Assembly: GCF_047229345.1 (NCBI RefSeq) | Contig: NZ_JBFTER010000016.1 | Location: forward strand, 1-64,000 | Direction of reading: 5' to 3' | Source of the DNA: Cellulomonas_A sp047229345 | GTDB lineage: Bacteria > Actinomycetota > Actinomycetes > Actinomycetales > Cellulomonadaceae | DNA length: 64,000 bases | Part shown: piece by piece, positions 47,884 to 56,338 of the stretch | Numbering within the stretch: position 1 is the first letter of the stretch | How the letters are laid out: each line of letters opens with the position of its first letter | The notes under the pieces: generated by a model | The model's database searches: none | What the model was told of the DNA's origin: nothing | What the model saw: the letters and a program-made list of their open reading frames with translations, nothing else | Translations under genes and position numbers: made by a program

Positions 47884-49710
47884 ATGACCATGACAGACCC
47901 CACCCTGCCCGCGACCGCCCCCAGCGGCCCCGCCTTCGCCGACCTCGGCCTCCCTGAGGCCCTCGAGCGCGCGATCGCCGACCTCGGCTTCGAGACGCCG
48001 TCCGCGATCCAGGCCGAGGCCATCCCGGCGCTGCTCGCCGGCCGCGACATCACGGGCGTCGCCCAGACCGGTACCGGCAAGACAGCCGCGTTCGGCCTGC
48101 CGCTCCTCGCCGCGATCGACCCCGAGCTCCGCCAGGTCCAGGCCCTCGTGCTGACCCCGACGCGTGAGCTCGCGATGCAGGTCGCCGAGGCCATCGAGTC
48201 CTTCGCCCGGCACCTGCCCGGCGTCGAGGTCGTCGCGGTCTACGGCGGCTCCCCGTTCCTGCCGCAGCAGCGTGCGCTGGCCCGTGGCGCGCAGATCGTC
48301 GTCGGCACGCCCGGCCGCGTCATGGACCACCTCGACCGGCGCACGCTGCGCCTGGACGACGTGCGCTTCCTGGCCCTTGACGAGGCCGACGAGATGCTGC
48401 GCATGGGCTTCGCGGAGGACGTCGAGAAGATCTTCGCGTTCGCCCCGACGCAGCGCCAGGTCGCGCTGTTCTCGGCGACGATGCCGCCCGCGATCCGCCG
48501 CGTCGCCGCGCACCACCTCACGGACCCGGTCGAGATCACGGTCTCCCGCCAGTCGTCGACCGTCACCGACATCCGCCAGACGTACGCGGTCGTCCCGTTC
48601 CGCCACAAGACCGGTGCGCTCGCACGCGTCCTCGCGGTGTCCGACGCCGAGGCGGCCATCGTCTTCGTGCGGACCCGCGGTGCGGCCGAGGAGGTCGGCA
48701 GCGCCCTCGTCGAGCGCGGCATCCCTGCGGCGTACATCTCGGGCGAGGTCGCGCAGGGCGACCGCGAGAAGATCGTCGAGCGTTTGCGCAACGGCACGCT
48801 CGACGTGCTCGTCGCGACCGAGGTCGCCGCGCGCGGGCTCGACGTCGACCGCATCGGGCTCGTCGTCAACTTCGACGTGCCCACCGAGCCCGAGGCGTAC
48901 GTGCACCGCATCGGCCGCACCGGCCGCGCCGGGCGCACCGGCGAGGCGCTCACGTTCGTGACCCCGAGCGAGCAGCACCGCCTGCGCGCGATCGAGCGGA
49001 CGACCCGCCAGCGCCTCGAGGAGATCCAGATCCCCTCGCCCGCCGACGTCTCCGCGCACCGCGTGACGAAGCTGCTGGGTCAGGTCGAGGAGCGCGCCGC
49101 CCTCGGCCGTCTCGACCTCTACCGCACCGCGGTCGGCGAGTACCTCGCCGCGAACCCGGGCGTCGACCCGGTCGAGCTCGTCTCCGTCCTGGCGGCGCTC
49201 GCCGTCGGCGACACCGGCCCGAGCGCGCGCCCGACGCACGGCGACGACCTGGACGACGCGCTGTCCCGCGCGTCGCTGTCCCCCGAGCGTGACGGGCAGC
49301 GGTCCTCCGCGTCCGGCTCCGGCCCGCGCCGCACCAGCCACCGCCCCGACGGCGCGCTCCGCTACCGCATCGCGGTCGGGCACACGCACGGCGCCCAGCC
49401 GGGCGCGATCGTCGGTGCGCTCACGAACGAGGGCGGGCTGACCGGCAAGGACCTCGGGAAGATCGACATCTTCCCGAGCTTCTCGCTCGTCGAGATCCCG
49501 GGCGGTCTGACCCCGGAGGCGTTCGACCGCATCGGGCGCGCGCGGGTCGCCGGCCGTCCGCTGCGCATCCGCGTCGACGAGGGACCGGGCCCGCGCAGCG
49601 GCCAGGGCGCCTCGCGGCCGACCGGCCCGAGCACCCACCGTGGCGAGCGCCGCCCCGAGAACCGCTCGGACTCGCGCGAGCGTCACATCCGCCCGCACGC
49701 CGCTCGCTGA
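47884..49710 (+). CDS. deaD: DEAD-box RNA helicase DeaD/CsdA with DbpA domain
   Basis: The 608-residue ATP-dependent RNA helicase has the Q motif (FADLGLPEALERAI), Walker A AQTGTGKTAAFGLPLL, PTRELAMQV, DEADEMLRMGF, SAT, ARGLDVDRIG and HRIGRTGRAGR. The C-terminal DbpA-type RNA-binding domain (about residues 490-565) has YRIAVGHTHGAQPGAIVGAL and FSLVEIPGG, followed by a basic, Arg/Ser-rich tail. Role: ribosome assembly and mRNA unwinding, particularly in the cold. The ATG at 47884 is used; a second ATG lies two codons downstream. Confidence 0.95.
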   Translation: MTMTDPTLPATAPSGPAFADLGLPEALERAIADLGFETPSAIQAEAIPALLAGRDITGVAQTGTGKTAAFGLPLLAAIDPELRQVQALVLTPTRELAMQVAEAIESFARHLPGVEVVAVYGGSPFLPQQRALARGAQIVVGTPGRVMDHLDRRTLRLDDVRFLALDEADEMLRMGFAEDVEKIFAFAPTQRQVALFSATMPPAIRRVAAHHLTDPVEITVSRQSSTVTDIRQTYAVVPFRHKTGALARVLAVSDAEAAIVFVRTRGAAEEVGSALVERGIPAAYISGEVAQGDREKIVERLRNGTLDVLVATEVAARGLDVDRIGLVVNFDVPTEPEAYVHRIGRTGRAGRTGEALTFVTPSEQHRLRAIERTTRQRLEEIQIPSPADVSAHRVTKLLGQVEERAALGRLDLYRTAVGEYLAANPGVDPVELVSVLAALAVGDTGPSARPTHGDDLDDALSRASLSPERDGQRSSASGSGPRRTSHRPDGALRYRIAVGHTHGAQPGAIVGALTNEGGLTGKDLGKIDIFPSFSLVEIPGGLTPEAFDRIGRARVAGRPLRIRVDEGPGPRSGQGASRPTGPSTHRGERRPENRSDSRERHIRPHAAR

Positions 49711-49788
49711 GCCGGCGGGCCACCCGGCCCGAGCTCGCCCGCAGCACGACCCGGCCCCCGGCCGCCCCCGACGAGCGCGCTGTCTCGA

Positions 49789-52500
49789 TCAGCGCACGGT
49801 CGAGCGGCGCCGGGGGTCGGGCTGCGTCTGGGCCCGCAGGAGCGCGATGTCTGCCTCGCGCAGGGCGTCGTCGGCGTCGTTGAAGCGCTGGATGCTCGAC
49901 AGGACGCCCACGGCGACGTCGACGCCGAGGTCGGTCCGCACGTGGGTGAGCAGCTCCTCGACGCGCACCGGGTCGCCGCCCGCACCGACGTCGTCGAGCA
50001 GCACCGCGAACTCGTCCTGCCCGAGCCGCGCCGCCGAGTCCCCCTCGTGCAGCGCGCGCCGCAGCCGGCGCACGACCTCGCGCCGCACCTCGACGTCCCC
50101 GTCGCCCAGCTCGGTGCCGTCGTCGCGCAGCGGGTGACCCGGCTCCGCGACGACGCGCAGGAGCACGACCGTGCAGTCGAAGTCCCCCGAACGGCGCGTG
50201 CGCTTGATCGCGGCGCCGAGCCGGTCGAGGAAGAGCATGCGGTTCGCGAGACCGGTCTCGGGGTCGCGCAGCGCGTTGCGGCGCAGCGCGAGCTCCTGCT
50301 CCTTGCGCTCGGTCATGTCGACGAGCGCGCCCACCAGGCGGGCCGGGCACCCCGCGTCGTCGAGCACGGTGACCGCACGGCACATCATCCAGCGGTAGTC
50401 GCCCGACGACGTGCGCACGCGGTGCTCGAGCTCGAGCGGCGTCCGCGCCCCGCCGAGCTGCGCGGCGATCGACGCGGAGAGCTCGTCGCGGTCGTCGGGG
50501 TGCACCCGCTCGAGCCACTCCGTCGGGGACGCACCGATCTCGTCCTCCTCGTAGCCGAGCGTCTGCTTCCACCGCGGCGAGTAGTAGACCGTGCCCGCGG
50601 ACACGTCCCAGTCCCACGTGCCGTCCTGGGCCGCCATCGACGCGAGCGCGTACCGCTCCTCGCTCGCCCGCACGGTGTCGGCCAGGGCTCGCTCGCGCGC
50701 CGCCGCCTGCTCCAGGGCCCGCCGCTGGTCGCGCAGCGAGGCGACGAGCCGCTCCTGGTCGAGCGCGACCGCGAGCAGGGCGGCCCAGTGGTTGTACTTG
50801 TCCCGCGCGCTCGTCATGCGGGTCTCGACGTTCCCGTCGATCGCGAGCAGGCCCCAGTCGCTGCCGCCGAACGTCACGGGGATGACGAACGTGAGCTCGG
50901 TGCTCCCGATCGTCCCCGCGCGGGTGAGCGCCGGGGGCGGGAACTGGCTCGCGGGCGTGCGCAGCCCGATGAGGCGCGAGAGCGTGCCGGATGTGTCGTT
51001 CACGCCGACGATCTCGATCTCCCGGTCGCCCGGCGAGCGCTCGTGACCGACCCACAGGCCCAGGCACGCCGGCCCGCGCACGGCCCGCGGCAGCCAGGTC
51101 AGCGCGCGGGGGCTCGGGCCCTTGCCGCGCAGGAGGTCCATGTCGACCTCGTACTGGTCGGCGATCGTCCGCTCGAGGTAGCCGCTGCGGGCGAGCATCG
51201 GCCGGGTGCAGCCCTTGGTGAGCGTGAGCAGCACCTCGGTCGTCACCCGCCGGAGCACGGGCAGCCGGTCGGACGTCGGTGGGAGCGCGCCCATGAGCTC
51301 GCTCTCGAGGTCGCGGACCGCCGAGACCAGCTGCTCGAGCGCCTCCGGGTGCGGCTGCAGGGCCGACGTGAGGTCCGCGAGCCGGCCGAGGGCGACACCC
51401 GAGGGCGCCGACCCGCGCTCGGCGGCCGCGGCGATCGGGTCGACCACCGCGTGCAGCCAGCTCGTGCGCGCCTCGTCGCCCGCCCGGCGCGTGCCCGCCG
51501 CCGCCGACGGTCCGGCGAAACCGGTGTCGGACAGGCGCCGCAGCCGCGCCCGGGCCGGGGTCGAGCCGTACGTGTCGAGCGCCCCGTCGTCGTGGCACGC
51601 GTCGGGCGTCGCGCTCGGCTCGCCGCAGCCGCAGGACTCGCGCGTCACGAGCGTGGCCGGTGCCCGGTGCGCACCCGTGGCGACCTCCTCGCCCCGCAGA
51701 CGCGCCAGCAGCAGCTTGACCGCGAGCTCCCCGACGCGGTCGTTGTGCGGGTCGACCGTCGACAGGCGCGGGACGAGGCGCGCGCCGCTCTCGGTGTGGT
51801 CGAACCCGACGACCGCCTGGTCGCGGGGCAGCACGAGGCCGCTCGCCCGCAGCGCCCGCAAGAAGCCGATGGCGTTGCGGTCCGTCGCCGCGACCGTCGC
51901 CGTGGTCGGCACCCCGGCCGCGAGGAACCGGGCCGCCGCGTCCGCGCCGCCCTGCTCGTGGTTGTCGACCGTCTCGTAGAACCACTCGGGGTCCGGCTCG
52001 ACGCCGTGCTCCGCGAGCGTGTCGCGGTACGCCTCGTAGCGCTCGCGGATGTCGCGCTGCGCGAGGTTCCCGACGAAGGAGATCCGGGTGTGGCCGTGCT
52101 CGAGGAGGTGCTCGACGGCCGCGCAGACGCCGCCCGCGTTGTCGGGGACGACCACGGGCGCGGGGAGCTGCGTCTCGTCCTCGCTGATCATGACGACCGG
52201 GCGGCCCCACTCCTGGACCGACGCGAGCCGGTCGTGGCGTACCGCCTTCGCGATGATGATGATGCCGTCGACCGCGCCGAGCGCGACCGGCACCTCGAGC
52301 AGGGGCTCGTCGGGGTAGCGCTCGCGGTCGAGGCCCGCGGGGTAGGTCTGCACCGCGACGACGCGGTGACCCGACGTGCGTGCCGCCCGGGAGACGCCGG
52401 CGATGAGCCCGCCGAAGTAGAAGCCCCCGACGACCGGGGACAGGACGCCGATGGTGCGCCGAGCGCTCGCCGCCACCGGGCCGCGCCGAATCGTGCCCAT
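49789..52500 (-). CDS. LacI-like sensor domain / PAS / degenerate GGDEF protein
   Basis: The 903-residue protein starts with a LacI-type sugar-binding domain (about 12-285; TIGVLSPVVGGFYFGGLIAGV, TRISFVGNLAQRDIRERYEAY, AVVGFDHTESG) but has no helix-turn-helix. A RESCGCGE motif ends it. A middle region of about 300 residues (GAF-like character, not assigned) is followed by a PAS domain (about 610-725; DGTWDWDVSAGTVYYSPRWK, HPDDRDEL) and a GGDEF domain (LRDPETGLANRMLFLDRLGAA) whose active-site loop reads GQDEF instead of GGDEF. There is no signal peptide, so it is a cytosolic sensor. AGGAG lies 5 nt before the ATG. It diverges from a LacI repressor next to two cellulases. Confidence 0.88.
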   Translation of the reverse strand: MGTIRRGPVAASARRTIGVLSPVVGGFYFGGLIAGVSRAARTSGHRVVAVQTYPAGLDRERYPDEPLLEVPVALGAVDGIIIIAKAVRHDRLASVQEWGRPVVMISEDETQLPAPVVVPDNAGGVCAAVEHLLEHGHTRISFVGNLAQRDIRERYEAYRDTLAEHGVEPDPEWFYETVDNHEQGGADAAARFLAAGVPTTATVAATDRNAIGFLRALRASGLVLPRDQAVVGFDHTESGARLVPRLSTVDPHNDRVGELAVKLLLARLRGEEVATGAHRAPATLVTRESCGCGEPSATPDACHDDGALDTYGSTPARARLRRLSDTGFAGPSAAAGTRRAGDEARTSWLHAVVDPIAAAAERGSAPSGVALGRLADLTSALQPHPEALEQLVSAVRDLESELMGALPPTSDRLPVLRRVTTEVLLTLTKGCTRPMLARSGYLERTIADQYEVDMDLLRGKGPSPRALTWLPRAVRGPACLGLWVGHERSPGDREIEIVGVNDTSGTLSRLIGLRTPASQFPPPALTRAGTIGSTELTFVIPVTFGGSDWGLLAIDGNVETRMTSARDKYNHWAALLAVALDQERLVASLRDQRRALEQAAARERALADTVRASEERYALASMAAQDGTWDWDVSAGTVYYSPRWKQTLGYEEDEIGASPTEWLERVHPDDRDELSASIAAQLGGARTPLELEHRVRTSSGDYRWMMCRAVTVLDDAGCPARLVGALVDMTERKEQELALRRNALRDPETGLANRMLFLDRLGAAIKRTRRSGDFDCTVVLLRVVAEPGHPLRDDGTELGDGDVEVRREVVRRLRRALHEGDSAARLGQDEFAVLLDDVGAGGDPVRVEELLTHVRTDLGVDVAVGVLSSIQRFNDADDALREADIALLRAQTQPDPRRRSTVR

Positions 52501-52572
52501 GCACACTCCTCGTCCACGTCATCGGAGCCGAGACGATGCGCTCGCACGCATCGGGCGACACACTAGGCGATT

Positions 52573-53619
52573 GTGGTCACACCCGCAGCAGACAGCCCAG
52601 GATCGCTCTCCCGCCGCCCCACGATCTCCGACGTGGCTCGTGCGGCGGGCGTGTCGATCGCCGTCGTGTCGTACGCGCTGAACGGTCGGCCGGGGGTCTC
52701 GGCCGCCACGCGCGAGCGGGTCCTGCGGGTCGCGGACGAGTTCGGCTGGCGCCCGAGCGCGGCGGCGCGCTCGATGCGGACGGGCCCCCGCGCGGTCGGT
52801 CTCGTGCTCAGCCGCGGGGCCGGGGCCGCCGCGCACGCGACGTCGTTCCTCGACTTCGTCACGGCGACGCAGGACGTCGTGGCGCAGCGGGGGCTCGCGC
52901 TCGTGCTGCAGATCGTGGACTCGGCCGAGGCGGCGGTCACGACGTACCGCGAGTGGTGGGCCGAGCGGCGGTTCGACGTCATGGTCGTCACCGACGTCCT
53001 GACGCAGGACCCGCGGGTCGAGGCGCTGCGCCGCATGCGCGCGCCGGCCGTGGTGCTCGGTCCCCCGTCCGTCGCGCAGGGCCTGGCGTCGGTCTCGCTC
53101 GACGAGGACGAGGCCTACTCGCGGGTCGCGCACTACCTGCTCGAGCTCGGCCACCACGACGTCGCTGCCGTCACGGCCCCGGCCACGCTGCACCGCACCC
53201 GGCTGCGGCTCGACGCGCTGGGGCGGGCGATGGACGCGGTCGGCGGCACGCTCGTGCACGAGGCGACCAACGCGACGCCGGAGGAGGCCGCGGCGGCGAC
53301 GCGACGCCTGCTCACGGCGCCGGTCCCCCCGTCGGTCGTCGTGTACGACTCGGACCAGATGGCGGTCGCGGCGCTCGACGTGGCGCGCCGGACCGGGCTC
53401 GAGGTGCCCTGGGACCTGTCGATCCTCGCGGGCAGCGACTCCGCGCTGTGCCGGCTCGCGACGCCGTCGATCACGACGCTCCCGCTCCCCCTCGGCGACC
53501 TGGGCACGGCCGCGGGCGAGGCGGTCCTCGCCGTGCTCGACGGCACACCCGACGTCGAGCGCACGGTCCCGATCGGCGGTATCGCGGTGCGCGGCAGCAC
53601 GGGCCCGCGCTCGCGCTGA
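52573..53619 (+). CDS. LacI-family transcriptional regulator
   Basis: The 348-residue protein has an N-terminal LacI helix-turn-helix (about 16-65: TISDVARAAGVSIAVVSYALNGRPGVSAATRERVL split at the hinge helix RPSAAARSM) and a periplasmic-binding-like effector domain (VGLVLSRGAGAAAHATSFLD, IAVRG at the end). It lies 287 nt upstream of the GH6 cellulase gene and is likely to control cellulose or cello-oligosaccharide use. Effector unknown. The GTG has no ribosome binding site; TAGGCG lies just upstream. Confidence 0.9.
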   Translation: MVTPAADSPGSLSRRPTISDVARAAGVSIAVVSYALNGRPGVSAATRERVLRVADEFGWRPSAAARSMRTGPRAVGLVLSRGAGAAAHATSFLDFVTATQDVVAQRGLALVLQIVDSAEAAVTTYREWWAERRFDVMVVTDVLTQDPRVEALRRMRAPAVVLGPPSVAQGLASVSLDEDEAYSRVAHYLLELGHHDVAAVTAPATLHRTRLRLDALGRAMDAVGGTLVHEATNATPEEAAAATRRLLTAPVPPSVVVYDSDQMAVAALDVARRTGLEVPWDLSILAGSDSALCRLATPSITTLPLPLGDLGTAAGEAVLAVLDGTPDVERTVPIGGIAVRGSTGPRSR

Positions 53620-53621
53620 CC

Positions 53622-53648
53622 TGCGCGCGCCGCTGTGCGGCAGCGCGC
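53622..53648 (+). terminator. G+C-rich hairpin behind the LacI gene
   Basis: GCGCGCGCCGC (53623-53633) pairs with GCGGCAGCGCGC (53637-53648) with one bulge, directly after the stop codon. Confidence 0.4.
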
Positions 53649-53746
53649 TGACCAGCACTTACACGATCCCGCGGCGGCCGCGCACGAGCGCGGGCGCGCC
53701 GTCGCGCGGTCCCGCGGTCCGGTCGCGAGAGGCTCCGACAAGGTCA

Positions 53747-53775
53747 CGATTAGGTAACGCGGAAACGCCTAATCG
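53747..53775. promoter_or_regulatory. Inverted repeat upstream of the GH6 cellulase gene
   Basis: CGATTAGG (53747-53754), 13 nt, CCTAATCG (53768-53775): perfect 8-bp arms in an AT-richer stretch, about 132 bp before the start codon. A candidate operator or promoter element. Confidence 0.55.
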
Positions 53776-53906
53776 CTTCACCCGCTGCCCGCGCCGCGTC
53801 ACCGCGTGTGAGGTTCACGGCAGTCGCCGAGGACTCACCCCGGGCGACTCGTGCCCGGACCCTCCTGCTACGGGACCGGCACGCCGATCCCAACCCGGAG
53901 GACCGT

Positions 53907-56222
53907 GTGTCCAAGATCCCCAAGCGGCTGAGGGCCGCCACCACCGCCGCCGCCGCGGCGGCACTCGTCATCGCGCCGCTCACGTTCGTCGCGACCGGCG
54001 CCCAGGCGGCCGAGGCGCACGTCGACAACCCGTTCGCGGGTGCGACGCAGTACGTCAACCCGACCTGGTCGGCAGCGGTTGAGAGCGCTGCCACGCGCGC
54101 CTCGGACCCGGCGCTCGCCGCGAAGATGCGCGCGATCAAGAACCAGCCGACGGCCGTGTGGATGGACCGCATCAGCGCCATCGCCGGCAACGCCGACGGC
54201 AACGGGCTGAAGTTCCACCTCGACAACGCCGTCGCGCAGAAGAAGGCCGGCACGCCGATCGTCTTCAACCTCGTCATCTACGACCTGCCGGGTCGCGACT
54301 GCTTCGCGCTCGCGTCGAACGGCGAGCTGCCCGCCACGGACGCCGGGCTCGCGCGCTACAAGACCGAGTACATCGACCCGATCGCGGCGCTCCTGGCCGA
54401 CCCGAAGTACCAGGACATCCGCGTGGCGGCCGTGATCGAGCCGGACTCGCTGCCGAACCTCATCACGAACATCTCGGAGCCGACCTGCCAGCAGTCGGCG
54501 CCGTACTACCGCGAGGGCGTCAAGTACGCGCTCGACAAGCTGCACGCGATCCCGAACGTCTACAACTACATCGACGCGGCCCACTCGGGCTGGCTCGGCT
54601 GGGACTCCAACGCGGGCCCGGCGGCCAAGCTCTTCGCCGACGTCGCCAAGACGACCCAGGCCGGCTTCGCCTCGATCGACGGCTTCGTCACGAACACGGC
54701 CAACTCGACGCCGCTCGAGGAGCCGTTCCTGACCGACTCGACCAAGCAGGTCGGCAGCGGTCAGGTCCGCTCGGCCAAGTACTACGAGTGGAACCCCGAC
54801 TTCGACGAGATCGACTGGACGGCGCACCTGCACCGCCTGCTCGTCGCCGAGGGCTTCCCGTCCTCGCTCGGCATGGTCATCGACACCTCGCGCAACGGCT
54901 GGGGCGGTCCCGCTCGTCCGACCGCCGTGTCGACGAGCACGACGCTCGACACCTACGTCGACCAGTCGCGCATCGACAAGCGCAACCACCGCGGTGCGTG
55001 GTGCAACCCGCTCGGCGCCGGCATCGGTGAGCGCCCGAAGGCCACGCCGTCCGGCTACGCGGCCTCGCACCTCGACGCGTTCGTCTGGGTCAAGCCTCCG
55101 GGCGAGTCCGACGGCGCCTCGTCGGAGATCCCGAACGACCAGGGCAAGCGGTTCGACCGCATGTGCGACCCGACGTTCAACTCCCCGAAGCTCGCCGGTG
55201 CGCTCACGGGCGCCACGCCCAACGCCCCGCTCGCGGGTCAGTGGTTCGAGGAGCAGTTCGTCACCCTCGTGAAGAACGCGTACCCGGTCATCGAGGGCAA
55301 CGGCACGGTCGACCCGACCGACACCACCGCCCCCACGACGCCCTCGGGCGTCACGGCCGGCACGGTCACGAACACCACGGTCGCGCTGTCGTGGACCGCC
55401 TCGACCGACGCGGTCGGCGTCACGGGCTACGACGTCTACCAGGGCACGACGCGGGTCGGTTCCTCGACCTCGACGAGCCTCACGGTGACGGGCCTCACGG
55501 CCAACACGGCGTACTCGTTCACGGTCCGCGCCAAGGACGCCGCCGGCAACGTCTCGTCGCCGTCGACCGCGGTCTCGGTCCGCACGACGAACGACACGAC
55601 GGTCCCGCCGGTCGACACGACCGCTCCCACGGCGCCCTCGGGCCTCGTGGCCGGCACGGTCACGCAGAACTCCGCCGCGATCTCCTGGACCGCCTCGACC
55701 GACGCCGTCGGCGTGACGGGCTACGAGATCTTCAGCAACGGCACGTCCGTGGGCACGTCGGCGACCACGAGCTTCACCGCGACCGGCCTCAGCGCCGCCA
55801 CGGCGTACTCGTTCACGGTCAAGGCCAAGGACGCCGCGGGCAACGTCTCGGCAGCGTCGACGGCGCTGTCGGTCACCACGAAGCCGGCTGACACGGTCCC
55901 GACCGGCACCTGCTCCGTGACCTACGCGGCCAACAGCTGGAACTCCGGCTTCACGGCGTCGGTCAAGGTGAAGAACACCGGGACCACGCCGCTGACCAAC
56001 TGGAAGCTGACGTTCTCGTTCGCCAACGGCCAGACGGTCCAGCAGGGCTGGAGCGCCACGTGGAGCCAGTCCGGCTCGACGGTCACGGCCGCCGGTGCGT
56101 CGTGGAACTCCACGCTCGCCCCCGGTGCGACCGCCGACATCGGCTTCAACGGCAGCCACTCGGGCACGAACAACGCCCCGACCGCGTTCGCGGTCAACGG
56201 TGCGGCCTGCACGAACGGCTGA
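53907..56222 (+). CDS. Secreted GH6 cellulase with two FN3 modules and CBM2
   Basis: The 771-residue enzyme hydrolyses beta-1,4-glucan with inversion. A signal peptide (about 1-35, ending GAQA) precedes the GH6 domain (about 40-465) with the acid aspartate in DLPGRDCFALASNGELP and VIEPDSLPNLI. Two fibronectin type III modules (about 473-560 and 570-655) and a C-terminal CBM2 (about 668-771; aromatic residues in NSWNSGF, NWKL, QQGWSATW) follow. GTG at 53907 is selected because GGAGGA lies 5 nt upstream and the signal peptide begins there; an upstream ATG at 53808 is in frame but would hide it. Exo- or endo-mode cannot be decided by eye, though the long catalytic domain favours a cellobiohydrolase. 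Related to CbhA-type enzymes of Cellulomonas. Confidence 0.94.
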   Translation: MSKIPKRLRAATTAAAAAALVIAPLTFVATGAQAAEAHVDNPFAGATQYVNPTWSAAVESAATRASDPALAAKMRAIKNQPTAVWMDRISAIAGNADGNGLKFHLDNAVAQKKAGTPIVFNLVIYDLPGRDCFALASNGELPATDAGLARYKTEYIDPIAALLADPKYQDIRVAAVIEPDSLPNLITNISEPTCQQSAPYYREGVKYALDKLHAIPNVYNYIDAAHSGWLGWDSNAGPAAKLFADVAKTTQAGFASIDGFVTNTANSTPLEEPFLTDSTKQVGSGQVRSAKYYEWNPDFDEIDWTAHLHRLLVAEGFPSSLGMVIDTSRNGWGGPARPTAVSTSTTLDTYVDQSRIDKRNHRGAWCNPLGAGIGERPKATPSGYAASHLDAFVWVKPPGESDGASSEIPNDQGKRFDRMCDPTFNSPKLAGALTGATPNAPLAGQWFEEQFVTLVKNAYPVIEGNGTVDPTDTTAPTTPSGVTAGTVTNTTVALSWTASTDAVGVTGYDVYQGTTRVGSSTSTSLTVTGLTANTAYSFTVRAKDAAGNVSSPSTAVSVRTTNDTTVPPVDTTAPTAPSGLVAGTVTQNSAAISWTASTDAVGVTGYEIFSNGTSVGTSATTSFTATGLSAATAYSFTVKAKDAAGNVSAASTALSVTTKPADTVPTGTCSVTYAANSWNSGFTASVKVKNTGTTPLTNWKLTFSFANGQTVQQGWSATWSQSGSTVTAAGASWNSTLAPGATADIGFNGSHSGTNNAPTAFAVNGAACTNG

Positions 56223-56240
56223 CACCCGCACGACCGTCGG

Positions 56241-56274
56241 CCGTGGTCCCCGCCCGCTCGGGCGGGGACCACGG
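56241..56274 (+). terminator. Terminator behind the GH6 gene
   Basis: CCGTGGTCCCCGCCC (56241-56255), loop GCTC, and the exact reverse complement (56260-56274). A 15-bp perfect stem. Confidence 0.85.
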
Positions 56275-56290
56275 CTCGGCACCCCGGACC

Positions 56291-56320
56291 ACCAGCACCA
56301 GCACCAGCACCAGCACCACC
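56291..56320 (+). repeat. ACCAGC hexamer repeat before the GH5 gene
   Basis: Four copies of ACCAGC and one ACCACC, in the untranslated leader just before the ribosome binding site GGAGGA at 56326. Confidence 0.85.
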
Positions 56321-56338
56321 GAACCGGAGGACCCCGTC

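Noticed and set aside
49942..52566. An 874-codon plus-strand frame opposite the sensor gene
   Set aside because: No ribosome binding site, no recognisable domain, and the minus-strand protein is clearly real.
53868..56282. An 804-codon minus-strand frame opposite the GH6 gene
   Set aside because: Low-complexity Arg/Gly/Val translation, no start signal, no domain; shadow of the cellulase gene.
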